Below are positions 24,980 to 36,086 of a DNA stretch of 64,000 nucleotides, one piece after another; the stretch's first letter is position 1, and each line of letters starts with the position of its first letter. Origin of the DNA: Diprion similis. Taxonomy: Eukaryota; Arthropoda; Insecta; Hymenoptera; Diprionidae. A program made the translations under genes and the position numbers. The stretch spans positions 9,114,001 through 9,178,000 of the forward strand of contig NC_060116.1 of NCBI RefSeq assembly GCF_021155765.1. Reading direction: 5' to 3'. The notes below the pieces were generated by a model. It saw only the letters and a program-made list of their open reading frames with translations, was not told the origin of the DNA and made no database searches.

Positions 24980-25983
24980 CTAATCACTTAGCTCTTCGTC
25001 TATTTGTGGACTGGAGGTACTCTGCATTATACGGCCCCTGTTGTGCCGTCTAAGCGTCTTTTTCCGTTTCCGCAACTTCCGGGGACATCCATCCAAGTCG
25101 AAGCGTTTATCTGCGTTCAGTTCTTCTTCGTAAAACGAGTTCGATTTGTCACTCAGGTCATCGGATTGAATCGGTCCAGGGTTCTGGATGTAGGTGTTTG
25201 AAAAATCATAAGTGACTGTCAAACAGTAACTAACATCAAGAGCAGTAAATCGAGTGTGAAATCCGCAAAAACGCAATGAGAGAAGGAAAAGTTACACAAA
25301 GATAGATAAGGTGTATTTTTTTCACAAATCAATCGAACTTGTTTGAATCAAAATAGGATTTGGACGAGTCTCGTCTTTCTATGTAAAAAGGACGATGGTC
25401 GCTGTGAGAAGGAAGCCGGTATCGCGATGGGGGGAAAAATATTGAAGGTATTCGTCCGCAGATTGGTGAAGGCGGTTTAACGGAAAATAATCCGGACATC
25501 ATCTACAAATAGAAACGATTTTCGATGTAAAAATTTGGCGAAAGGGGTAATGAGCGAGGAGAGACTCGATCAGCCGGGTAAAAGATTGTCAAAGATATAA
25601 ATAATGTCCATCAAGGATGAGGTGATTTTTTTTCTTCTGGTCCTCGCTTTGCGCTTATATCGTACCTTTCCCAACACGTTCAAAACTATTTTGATGACTC
25701 CGATCCATAGAAGGACGACGATGCAGGCGGAAGCGAAGTCCTCGATGTCGTCGCAGGATATGCCACTCACAACGTTTACTATGCCTTGAAAGAAGTTCGC
25801 GAATGTCTGCATCGTTTCGTCGCAAAGATCCCGAAGGAATATGAGCATTTGGTAAATCAGGTTGAAAATCGCGAAGAGAAACTGAAGGAGTTTCACGGCG
25901 ATCTCGAATATCGCGCACCTCGGCAACTGCAGGACCTCCCAACAGCGATAAAAAATCCAGGATGCTGTTGTCCACGATAGCAT
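24980..25983 (-). CDS. Unrecognised membrane protein, 2 exons (copy A)
   Basis: I do not recognise the family. Proposed exons on minus are 25983-25666 and 25183-24980, joined in phase 0 (AAG|GTACGA donor; ACATCCAG acceptor) to 173 residues. The first exon has hydrophobic stretches (IFEIAVKLLQFLFAIFNLIY, then ACIVVLLWIGVIKIVLNVLG) and strongly C/G-ending codons. The second exon is hydrophilic: it has DDLSDKSNSFYEEE, then a basic stretch RKLRKRKKTLRRHNRGR, and ends DEELSD then TAG. A plausible reading is two membrane passes and a charged cytosolic tail. If the intron is not removed, the first exon instead reads on to a stop at 25570. A diverged copy of the first exon lies at 27008-26739. Confidence 0.5.
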
Positions 25984-26738
25984 AATTGTCAGATAGCGAC
26001 AAGCTGGAATTTATTTTCACGGCTCCATGTACGTTTTCTTAACGCGGAATTTACACCCGGAATTTTAAACTTTTCGCATTTAAACCCTACCAAGTTTCCC
26101 GATTTATAAATCAATGTGATTTACGTCTGAAAACAGACTTCCAAGATTATAAAAATAAAAAATTGAGGAAACATAGTCACGTCAGTTAGTTGCTCTGACG
26201 TTTGCTGCGAGATTTTTTCTACGCTCACTCGCTTCGCTTATAGACGGTGATTTAATGACTTCGACAAAAATATGATTTATCGTAGTTTGACAGGTCATGA
26301 CTTGGGTTAAAATTCTACGGTTAAAAAAACTGAAATAATATATAAACTTGCACTAGCAAGTTGCATAAAATTTTTAAAACCATCGAGCAGGATCAATTTG
26401 AATGTTGCCCTGTACGCCAGGTTATATGCAATTCAACGCCGACAATGTAATGCGTTTTGAAGATAGTAAATAAATATCGATCCCTCTGCAGTTAAGAACG
26501 TCTGGTTATATGCAATTCAACATAACAATGCAATGTGTCTTGCGAATAATCGGGATATATCGAACCTTAACTTACGTCGCAAAATGAGACGCGGCAATCG
26601 GTGCAGGTTCAATAAAATTCGTTTGTGCTTTTGCGGTTACTGTAAATATTACTTGACAAGCCAATTATTGTATTAATGATCGAACGCAATTATCACGACG
26701 AAATCAACAATTTCGTTCAAATCCCTTAATTTAATTAC
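25984..26738. other. AT-rich spacer between membrane-protein exons
   Basis: No exon is seen. Copy B would need a downstream exon on minus within this stretch or must share the exon at 25183. I could not find a separate one. Confidence 0.5.
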
Positions 26739-27008
26739 CTCGTTCAAGGAATCGATGTACATTTTGAAGCTGATCACCCAGATGCAAACGATAATGAGAC
26801 TCGTGCAGAGGGCCACCAGGTCATCATAGTTGAAGCTATTATAGCCGGGAGAATCAAAGGGACGACTCACGCTTGAAAATATTGAAGTTATCTTGGGAAC
26901 GATGCAAATTGACGACGCCTCGTTGCAAGAGCTCGGTCTCACGAAATCATAAAATTTTTCAATGTACCCCTTACTCTTGCGTATTTGCAGTAGATCCCAT
27001 ATCCACAT
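26739..27008 (-). CDS. Unrecognised membrane-protein exon (copy B, diverged tandem duplicate)
   Basis: An ATG at 27008 in good context (GCACCATGTGG) opens 90 codons that end at a GAG|GTAATT donor in phase 0, the same phase and position as copy A. Aligned features are WDLLQI versus WEVLQL, a C-(N/D)-E triplet, and a transmembrane segment starting at DDL (YDDLVALCTSLIIVCIWVIS versus CDDIEDFASACIVVLLWIG). Without splicing the frame stops at 26673. Copy B could be an alternative first exon of the copy A gene, using the shared terminal exon 25183-24980, or a separate gene with an unseen tail. Function unknown. Confidence 0.42.
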
Positions 27009-27240
27009 GGTGCAGGCAGATTATTTTTGCATAAAAAAGTACAAAGCAATTTGGGAAATTTTGTTCACGTAATATTTTGCGCCACCGCCGATATATAGGC
27101 AACGGCGAATAGGATTATGCTCCGTATTTGGCATTTAACTAATTTGCATTTCTATCACACTTTGAAGTTATGCGCGGTATCGGAAGTGCTTAATTGTTCC
27201 GATATTCAAGAAAACATTAAAAACACCTCTTTCACATTTA

Positions 27241-27438
27241 CTAGTCCAGGAAATGACAGTCTTCTACACTTTTCATGATCACTATGAAATTAGCTGATTG
27301 CAAAATTTTAGGATTAAACGGAACTTCAATTGCATCTAAGTTCAGGGGATTGCATAATTGCATCGACAATAAAATGAAGAGAAAAACTACCCGAATGACT
27401 TTATTTCCAGAGTCAAGTTGAATCAATGCGCATGGCAA
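27241..27438 (-). CDS. Short ORF with signal-peptide-like segment, doubtful
   Basis: The 65-codon frame has a hydrophobic segment (VIRVVFLFILLSMQL) about 15 residues from the ATG and ends in TAG. Codon use is AT-rich and unremarkable, and there is no family match. It lies upstream of copy B on the same strand and might be a further diverged member, but I cannot align it. Treat it as a weak hypothesis. Confidence 0.2.
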   Translation of the reverse strand: MPCALIQLDSGNKVIRVVFLFILLSMQLCNPLNLDAIEVPFNPKILQSANFIVIMKSVEDCHFLD

Positions 27439-28213
27439 TTAATGTAAATATAGATTGCACGTGCGTATTATAATAAATGTATATAATCTTAGTATAATAG
27501 ATCATGATGATTTTATAATATTATATATATATATAAGGCAGTACGGATAGTTTTGCATTCATTTCTCATAATATAATAAGACCTTAGGAACAACTGAAAT
27601 TAATTTTTCAAACGAATTCCTTCTTATAGTCTTTCAATTTAACAACATATAATTCTCGAGTTCTATTGGTACTAAATTTTCTAATCATTGTACTGTTTCC
27701 GAGTTTTCCGATCACGATGCCTTTCATTTTTACGCATATATAAAGTACATGATACATGCTTCACGATAATAGAAACGTTTTCGAAAAAGCGTAGAGTGTT
27801 TTGTTGAAATTTCTCCGCAAAGACAATTTTTGCTGTAGCAATTCCCTTACAAGTCTGGCTCGGGTCAATCAACGCTCAAAATCTGCTATCTTATGAATAA
27901 TAACTGCATTGTAACTGCAAAATTTAGAAAAGATCAGAGCAATGATCAATAAAAATCTACACTGCAAAACGACCGTAGATCTTGTTTTCTCGTCTTTTTA
28001 ATTACAACGTTGTTCGGAAAGATCCACAGACCCTTTAACCGCGAATGGTAAATCTACTACTTTGTTAGCTCTACCCGAAATAGCCTCATTGCGTGGAACG
28101 TGCTTCGCTTCGTACTTTTTCCCAGATTGTTCCCAACGATTTGTAAAAGAAAATTGATTACTATCAACCACGTCAATGATTAGACACGGAAAAAAAATAT
28201 TACCGAGACACGT

Positions 28214-28456
28214 TCATCCTTCAAGCACATCCTCTACAACTCCACGTATACTCATAAGGTAATCCCCATGAGGTTTCGCCATGAAGTTACATGGTAACAG
28301 TATGGGCATCAGACACAGCCCATGATAGAAGTTATACCTAAAATATAATACCTATCTGTAATATAAGAGGAGCTGCTGCATCATTACTTATGGAGTACCT
28401 CTACTCTGCACGCGACGTTCTCTACACAGTGTCCTTCGCTCAGGTTAATTTTAACG
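28214..28456 (-). CDS. Candidate last two exons of an unrecognised small gene
   Basis: On minus, 28456-28388 and 28337-28214 join in phase across a 50-bp GT..AG intron (CATAA|GTAATG; ATATTTTAG|G). They read VKINLSEGHCVENVACRVE, then VLHKYNFYHGLCLMPILLPC, NFMAKPHGDYLMSIRGVVED, VLEG and TGA. The composition is protein-like and cysteine-bearing. The same frame stays open for another 72 codons after the TGA, to 27998. No ATG exon was found upstream, and the region may equally be 3' UTR of the Ly6 gene that ends at 28711. No family recognised. Confidence 0.25.
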
Positions 28457-28710
28457 CTGATTAAGTGGATTAATCAAGCTCAGGACAGTTTCGTCATACA
28501 GTGTCTAAAACTGAAGGCCACAGATCAGCCTCGCTTGATTTCGCTAACACGTAACCACATTGCGATTACTCAGTCACTAAATCCTCCGGCGAGTTGAAAT
28601 ATCACCCTTAAGTCCCGGCGAAGATGTGACAAGTCAGCTTCGTTGTTCTCGCGATGTATCCGGCGGCTCGATCATCGATTTGACGATCAAGCATCGCGAG
28701 GAGCTGCAGG

Positions 28711-31540
28711 TCAAAGCCGACCAAGGATTGCGAAAATCGTGAGGATGAGGACCGCAGAGTGTGAATTTTTTCCAGACCTGTTACAGGCGTCGGCGTCGCT
28801 GCAGGATTGAACACAGCCTCGAACGTACCTGAAATTTGTATAAAAAATATATAAAAAATAAAATAAAAAATTCAAGTATCAGTCGGGTTGACGCGTTCTT
28901 TCTCCAATTTATACTCTCGAAAATTACTTCTCGTCGAAGTAGAATCCACCGCAGTGAGACATCCTGATGATCTCCGAGTCCGTCGTCAGGGTCCCGCTGT
29001 CCAAGGCGCAGCTCCTCACCGTCAGAGAAACACCGGATTCGTCTGCGGCCAGGAACGATTTATGAACAGTAAATTTTCACACACGTGAATCAGTTGACGT
29101 GTGAATATTCAATCTTTCAAGTCCAGCGCAAGTTTGTTTGCCGGCCAATCTACAAAGCTTCGATAAGATAAAATCGACGATAACCGACGATGCAGGCTTG
29201 AACCCTTTTCGAGTGGTCGCGGTTGTAAACGGTCCAGTTTGACGCCTCGAGGTTTTGAGAAAATCATTCAGCGTGCTGGATTTTCGGTCGGATAATTCGC
29301 TGAGAAATTTTGATACCGTATTTCAACGATTCGCAACCCAGATTCAAGTAAATCGAGATGGAAGAATTTAAATTCGTAAGTCTGCGATCGCATAGGTACA
29401 TTTTCAGATCAAGCAAATTTTTTATTTTGATGGCAATGGATTCATTTTGCTGACTTACCGTAAATTCCAGCAATTTTAATGCAGGCTGTAGCCGGAAACA
29501 AACCGTCCCGCCCCTTGCGACCGCCAAGACATGGCGTCTCCAGGAAACCGAGGGTACCATTGTTGTGGAAGGGATCGTCGCAAGCTTTATTGTTACCCCC
29601 GATCGAAACGCATTTGAAACAATCGATAGCAGCCCCTGTAAAAAGATTGTTCAATTATTAAAATGGGGAAAAGATTATACACGTTTCCCATAGCTCATAT
29701 TCGATTTAACTTGCACATATATATGAATACATATATATATATATACGTTTTATTGCGAGATAGTCAGACATTGAGTATTAATCAAATTATAATATTGGCA
29801 TGCCAAGTATAATTCTTTAAAAACGAAAAGTAGAAAATACTGGAATCATGAAAAAAAAAACATTAGAAATCGGTGCTTGAATTAAAATCATTTCAAAATG
29901 CTTCGAAGCCTGATAAATTCGAAAACACACCAAGTCTTTCGAACAAAATGTGCCATCACAGAATGAAGTCAAACGAGTCTCGTGGTAAAATCATTAGAAA
30001 GTACGTGCTAAGTGACAGTCCAACTTTGCCTATAAAATTATTCAATTTCCAATTTTCTGTATGTTAGTCAATCCATATAGAAACCGGGTTTTTTTCTTTA
30101 CAATCATCACGCTTTTTAAAGTCTGAAAATGTCGTATCGCCTGAGATACGCCTCGTCGAGAGTTCGGTGTATCAAGAGTCGACTGATCCGGTGGAGAGTC
30201 TGAAGGATCGTCGTATCCTGGGCCAAGGAAGGATCGCATATACCCTTAGGGATTTCGTGGGAATTCAGAAGGCCGCTCGGAGGTTTGCCAAACTTAACCC
30301 TCAGGTCTCCAAGGGAGAGTAGTGATGGACTGGTTCCATTTCAGGGCCTGATTGCATCATGCGTTTTACGTACGTACATACCTACATACCTAATGCGCCA
30401 CGCACGTGCAAGCTGGTGTAGCGATACGCAAAGTAGAGAAATTCAGATCCAAGCGAGACTTGTGTTCCTGAGTTTCCATCAGCTCTGATACCCATGAAGC
30501 AGCTCAAGCTGGATTTCTCATGTCTAATTACATCGTCTCATCGCTTCGCCACGCGAGTATGTACCTCGACCCTTAGAGAGCGATAAAAATTAATCCGTAA
30601 TTATAACTTTGGGGGTACTCCGTTAGATCCATCCTCCATGTTCCCTTCGAGTTATGGTCCAGTAGATTCTGTCTTAGACTCCTCTACGGTTAATTTCTTT
30701 GCTAGCCAATTGTGTGTGCAGCGTTTTGTTCTTTGCACTCCCACCGTTTCGCACATCTATTTCCAGCACGGCATATATAAATCGCAAAATCAATCGCACG
30801 TGTTTCTTGGCCGTTCGAAACGTCGCAGCTTCGTTGGTATAAAGATGTGGCTGCATGAAAGGTAGATCGGAACGTTTTTCGCGGGGCAAAAAACGTCGCT
30901 TAACAAATTTGAAGGAAGAACTATAGGACTCAGGCTGTAACGATCTTCCACTTAATCGTACGTTTAATTACCTGAGTGAGGCTATGGATAGATAAAACTA
31001 CTTAATTTCAATCAACATGCATGCTTTGCTTCCGCCCCGTTAATTGAAATAGAATAACGATACGTGTATGTAACACGTATCATGAATCGCGATTAAGGCC
31101 TCGAAGGTGAAACGACGTTAAAATGACGTTACACAGCACTACATAAATTCAGCGGGAACGAAAAACGGATACGTTTTACCAGCGCAGGATAAAGGCAAAT
31201 ATTTGCATGGATCAAACATGTGTAGGTATACATACATAGCGTACAAGCGTGTAATTGATCGGCGCACCTACAATGGCAAACCAATATCGTTGTTCACGTT
31301 TTACTTTCTATCGTGGACTTGACAGTGTCACGTGAAGTTGAATATCCGTCGAATTAAGTCGAGTCAATTAGCGAGAATTTGGGGAAAACTTTATTAGTGC
31401 ACTGGAGAAATACCTACGCGCAGTGGATTACAAAGACAATTTGATTTTTTCAAATGCTTATACTTACCGGTTTGAAAAATAACGAAAAGGATGACCAACG
31501 ACGAAAAGTGACAAGGATTGTTCAAGATTTTGATTATCAT
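28711..31540 (-). CDS. GPI-anchored Ly6/uPAR (three-finger) protein, 4 exons
   Basis: Insect Ly6-type proteins of the quiver/crooked/boudin kind are small GPI-anchored extracellular proteins used in septate junctions, channel modulation and trafficking. Which paralogue this is I cannot tell. Exons on minus are 31540-31468, 29635-29459, 29042-28928 and 28828-28711, with phases closing to 160 residues. Exon 1 encodes a signal peptide (SSLVILFVIFQTG). The mature part starts AAIDCFKCVSIGG and has ten cysteines, with GGRKGRDGLFPATACIKIAG, the LDSGTLTTDSEI stretch, MSHCGGFYFDE and the closing CVQSCSDADACN. A hydrophobic C-terminus (SAVLILTIFAILGRL) after polar residues fits GPI-anchor attachment. 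Intron 1 is 1.8 kb and contains a coding-like frame on the opposite strand at 30122-30322. Confidence 0.92.
30122..30322 (+). CDS. Coding-like terminal exon nested in Ly6 intron 1, unrecognised
   Basis: After an acceptor-like TTTTTAAAG (AG at 30120-30121) a plus frame without ATG runs 66 codons to TAG at 30320-30322. It reads SENVVSPEIRLVESSVYQES, then TDPVESLKDRRILGQGRIAY, TLRDFVGIQKAARRFAKLNP, QVSKGE, then TAG and TGA. Composition and mixed third positions look like a real protein. An ATG at 29898 (MLRSLINSK) could be an upstream start, but I see no good phase-compatible donor. The opposite strand is also open here, so direction is not certain. No family recognised. Confidence 0.35.
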   Translation, partial: SENVVSPEIRLVESSVYQESTDPVESLKDRRILGQGRIAYTLRDFVGIQKAARRFAKLNPQVSKGE

Positions 31541-31960
31541 TTTCACACTGCGTATTATATTTTGTATATGAAACTATGAAACCAGCTACTACCGAACTTC
31601 TGACGTCAACTTTTTTCAAAATTCAACAGCAAAGTTGAAAATGCGACCGCACTTCTCAGTCCCTGCATTATGTTGAATAGAAGTATGATGTAAAGACGTA
31701 TAGAGCAGGAATTAGTTGACGCGCGATTTCAGACCTGTTCGATTTGCGCAACTTTGTCAAAATTTTGCCAACCACTCGAAAACAGTCGACGAACTCGACG
31801 GAGGACTCGACGGCAGTGGCGCAACGAAACCGTTCACCCTAGTACGACGTCCGTCTCGACGCCCGACGTCCCGACGTACCGACGTCGAAACGACGAGGCG
31901 TGTGCACGTGTGTGTTGTGGTTCCTCGTCACTATGGTTACTACGAATACCAATAAATAAC
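31541..31960 (-). promoter_or_regulatory. 5' UTR/promoter region of the Ly6 gene with GACGTC cluster
   Basis: Upstream of the Ly6 start codon, GC rises. Three GACGTC palindromes (31846-31851, 31865-31870, 31881-31886) and one GACGTA (31873-31878) fall within 41 bp. GACGTC contains the ACGTC core of CRE-type bZIP sites. The position about 310-350 bp above the start codon suggests promoter-proximal DNA. This is an inference; no TATA box was identified. Confidence 0.4.
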
Positions 31961-33261
31961 CTCAGCTGCAACGGTGTGGAAATTTTTTTTCACCTGAGAT
32001 TCTAAAATAATACTCGTTACTGAATATTTTATACAAGAACTTTTTCACCGCTTTACTTTATTCGATTTTTCATACTGCGGAAATGAAGTGAAGATATCTA
32101 ATCAAGTTTTGAAATAATTAACACCACGTCATTTAAGACAATCTATTTTACCTGTAGGCTTATGCTGCGGGTTCATTGATTTAGCTCGCCATTAACGATA
32201 TGCTCATTTCTTATTCAGATGTGATTTTTCATTCTTGCCATTTCTCGCTCCTCACAGATGCTAGGAATATTTGAATTTTATAACTTTATGAAATGGGTTT
32301 GTTAAATTGCGAGAAAAGAGTGAACATACATAGATCAGACAACATTATGAATATATATATATATGTATTATATATATATTTATATAATAAACGATGTTGG
32401 GAAAAACACTTTTGCCGCAAGTTTACGGATCTCGCGTGCGAGACTTTCCCGACCAGATATAAATGAGTCACTCACGCAACTTGTGGGTGTGTTCTCTGTA
32501 TTTAATAGCTTTGTAGCCGGCAGCAGTGCAGAAGATACACACGATTCATTTTTACACATATATATCTGTATTTGTTGAATTTAATCACTTTGCAGATCGG
32601 AAAATCCATAATTGAAACATCCCTTTATTAAATTCCTAGGCACAACGTATATCAGTGCTGTTTCTTTTCAAAGTTTTTATCGAATGCATTGATATACTAA
32701 TATAAATTTGCGTTTTATTATTCTTCTTGATGCTAAAAGTCAAATGACTGAATAACTATTTCAAAGAATATGATTCTGTCGTCACGTTTGATTTGGTATT
32801 TACCGAAGCTAAGGAATAAACAGCGCAGGGACACAGTGCAAAGTAGCTGATATTGCACGCAGTTTCCAGTTTCATACTTAGCGAGGATTCATCCTGAAAT
32901 TTTTCCGAAGTTAAAACATTGTCTTCAAACTGCAATTAAGTCGTCAACAACTAAGAAGAGTTATGTTAGTTAGATTCAATTGAAATATCATCGTTAATTG
33001 ACAGCTATTCAAGATCAGATTCGTGCCTCGCACTAAACAGCTTGAATTTTAAGTTTCAAATCCCTTCTAATATTCAAGAGCAGATGCCACGTATGCGTGT
33101 GATTGGAACGTAACCCCTCATCCCAACCCTCGATAAAATCCACGGAATCCGCAGTTCGGTGACGACCTCGATGTCCGGTTCCCCCGAATCGATTTCGAAG
33201 CGTTTGAAAATTCCCGCGCAAAGTGTGAACAATGGAGCGCGAGCGTAGGCGAGCAGGCTAG

Positions 33262-33272
33262 CCAATCACGTG
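33262..33272 (+). promoter_or_regulatory. CCAAT box joined to CACGTG E-box
   Basis: CCAAT (33262-33266) is followed directly by CACGTG (33267-33272), 166 bp before the candidate ATG at 33438. Such paired boxes are typical of proximal promoters, but no transcript is known here. Confidence 0.35.
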
Positions 33273-33437
33273 GCTCGTGGCAGCCGTCCATCGGTGCTGA
33301 GGGTAACGAGATGTGATATTTAGTAAAGAAAAAAAATGTGTCATTATTTTACTATCTTATGCCGTTATTTTATTTAAATGTACGATCGTTGAGTGCGGAG
33401 TGCGGCTGTTATCCGGAGCCTGCGTATGCTCATCGCG

Positions 33438-34779
33438 ATGGGTCAATCCTCGAGCAACACCGGCCACAGCGGTGAGTAAATCCTGGCTCGTCCAAATTTC
33501 CCCTTCAGTTTCTGCTCTTCTTCTATTTTCCGTTTGTCTCGACACGCGTAAACTGAGCGTAAACCCGCAGACCGCCTGTCAAGGAATCTTTGCGGTTACC
33601 CCTTTCCTCTCGTCGCTTTTTCCCTCTCCCTCGCTTCTCCTCGCATAATTATATCGCCAGATTACTAAGGCACGGAAGGCACCAGTCTTCGTTGACGTTT
33701 GTCACTCCGTAGGAGTTCCGTGCCTTTCCGCAAACAATAATAACCTCTCCGAACTTTGCACCTATAGCCTTAGATGCCGTGGCTGCCAATTGCGCACCTT
33801 GCAGATCTGAAATCCCTGAATAAACCCAGTTTCGGCAGTATTTTTACCCCCGAAACATTCCTCACATAACCTATACGGACCCCAGGCTTTTCTTTCGATT
33901 TGCATAGTTTTTAGGTTATGTATCTCAGCTCCGCTGATAGTACCGTTATCCCAGGTGGTAACGCACACACGCGTACACGCCTGGGTCCACATCGGTCTTT
34001 AACCTGTGTTCGAATATTTTTCACACATCGTCTCGAACGGCTGGAGAAAATCCTGCCGTTCACCCTGAAATTTAATGTCCACACTTGAACGCCGTGTGCA
34101 TGTATGATCGATCAGTCCGCAACAGAATCCTGCATCATTGCGGTATCTGCGGTACAAGACCTAAACTGTCGCCATCTGGAAACGGTAAGTGAGTCGAGAT
34201 GCACTCGTCGCCTCGGTAAAGAAGATGCCTTTACTCTTTACTCGCGTCGATAAAGAAGGAAAGGCCGAATCGCTCATGTAAATTGATTTGAAAACACTAT
34301 TTTTAGAGTGTAACTTACTAGGCGAGAGCTTTAGGATGAGTAAATAAGGCCCGCGAATCTATCGGTGCTATTCTCGACTATTTCAACACAGTGTTTGCCG
34401 CAGAGTTAGGGAAATGGTGTAACACGTGTAGGTTGAAATATTCATGATTTATTGTGGACCCGTGAGATTTTTTGTATTTCCTTGACCCCTTGAGGCGTGG
34501 AATTTGTGCTGAAAAATGTGCGTATAACTCCCATTCAAATTTATGACAAATGGGTGACGGACCCCTGCTGTAATCCTCCACACATGTTTTTGGCATGTTC
34601 CTCAGCTGGTCCGGTTGTACCGTCTCTAAACCTCGGACCCATCTCAGAATTTACCTGCAAAACTCTGCGCTAATTTAGTGCTTCTCTCCCAGGTACAAGT
34701 GACCGAGCAAGTCTCTCAATTCTGTGCAGCCAGAGCACGAAATTTGCGTTGCCATATCCGCGTCTGTTATATCCAGTGA
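33438..34779 (+). CDS. Speculative three-exon small gene or 5' exons of a longer gene
   Basis: An ATG in good context (ATCGCGATGG) starts MGQSSSNTGHS and runs into a consensus donor (AGCG|GTGAGT, 33471). The second residue is Gly followed by Ser-rich sequence, as in N-myristoylated proteins. Phase-compatible candidates follow: 34126-34184 (acceptor CCGCAACAG, donor ACG|GTAAGT) and 34693 onward (acceptor TTCTCTCCCAG), which stops at 34777-34779. Joined, they give 59 residues. Each site is good, but no homology supports the model. A non-coding spliced RNA, or a real first exon joined to distant exons, would look the same. Confidence 0.25.
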
Positions 34780-34910
34780 CTCCTTGCTTCGGGGTTTTCA
34801 GGTTTCTTCGTATCACTGTGATAATTCTCAGCCTACATCGATATCGAAGTTCGTGCAGATATTGAGAAGAGCAACTGCATCAGAATCCGATCCAACGTAG
34901 AGAGAAAGGA

Positions 34911-34932
34911 GGGGGGGGGGGGGGGGGGGGGG
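34911..34932 (+). repeat. Poly-G tract, 22 bp
   Basis: An uninterrupted G run. Such tracts can form four-stranded structures and are error-prone to sequence. Confidence 0.85.
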
Positions 34933-35798
34933 AGTGTGTCTCTGAATACTAGTATTTTTTTTCAAACGAAATCTCAACCATTTCGTTTAATCAGCGAATG
35001 ATTTGTATTTCCGAAAGACTTTCCAAGTTTCGATTCTCGGTATGAATTTTCGAGCTTGAGAACACCTGTGCTTTCGCGTCGGGACTCGGCTCCGGGCGTT
35101 GGGCTTGCAAGATGGCCCGTCCGGGGCTAAAGAGTTCCCACCCCCAGAAGCCCCGAAACTCGGAGAACCTCGACCAGCGTACCTGCGAGTTTGGAGCTTC
35201 GTGCGATGTAGGGTGCAGTGGTTGTGTGGCTGATCGGCTGCACGGCCCTCTTTGAGGTGGTGCAGCACTGCAGGCATAGCCTGAGCCACAGATGTTATTG
35301 TCATATGGCAGACACGCCGCGCCTCAAGTCCTCAAATAAACCTAAACCAAACTCGATACAGCCGTGCACTGCGGCCAGAGGCGATGGTTTATATACGTAG
35401 GTATGTATTAAACGCCTACTTGCGCCGAAGATAAGGGAAAGGCGGTAGACACGGTTCAGGACAAGCACAATTTAAGGACCTTATGCCGCACTTTAACCAC
35501 CAATAATACATAAGTTGTTGCACAAAATCGAAAGTTCTTGGTCTTGATGACAATACATGTGACGTCAGCATTGCTGGGTTTGAAGATTTTCACACCATCG
35601 ATGAAACTTTGTACGTAAAGGAAAATGTGCTCATAGTGCTGTTTTTACCTACAGAATTTCTCCGAAGTCGTTCTCTGCAGGTCGTATTACTCTGACTGTG
35701 TGCGGGGTTTAACGATGCCTGGAACAAGTCTGACTCAGATATACGTGCAGGCTGTTCACAGCCGAGGTCTGGAATCGAGAACGTTTGTCTGACGTTAA

Positions 35799-36086
35799 AT
35801 GACTCATTATACTGCCGAAGAAGCAGCGTGCAGTTATGAAAGTGACGAGCAACCAAATGACGATTCCGATTCGAATTGGCGAATTCTTGTTACCGTCAAA
35901 CCGCCAGGATTTGAATTTCTCGAGCACACTGCGTCATTGGTACGCTTAAACAGAATTGAAGCAATTATTATTCAGACTGTCGAATCTCTTTGTACAAAGG
36001 CTTTTGCAACTACGATTGCAAAATGCCATCCTGTAAAATCAAGCGTTGTATTGTATTGCATTCAAAAGTTTCTCCTAACTAAATAA
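35799..36086 (+). CDS. Hypothetical ORF, acidic N-terminus
   Basis: A 95-codon frame from ATG reads THYTAEEAACSYESDEQPND then DSDSNWRILVTVKPPGFEFL. This first half looks protein-like; a donor-like TTG|GTACGC occurs at about 35939, after which composition is less convincing. There is no family match and the antisense frame is also open. It could be a first exon or a chance frame. Confidence 0.22.
   Translation: MTHYTAEEAACSYESDEQPNDDSDSNWRILVTVKPPGFEFLEHTASLVRLNRIEAIIIQTVESLCTKAFATTIAKCHPVKSSVVLYCIQKFLLTK

Noticed and set aside
33660-33690. TAAGGCACGG, resembling the miR-124 start
   Set aside because: Only the first nine bases match, and the local inverted repeat is too short for a microRNA precursor.
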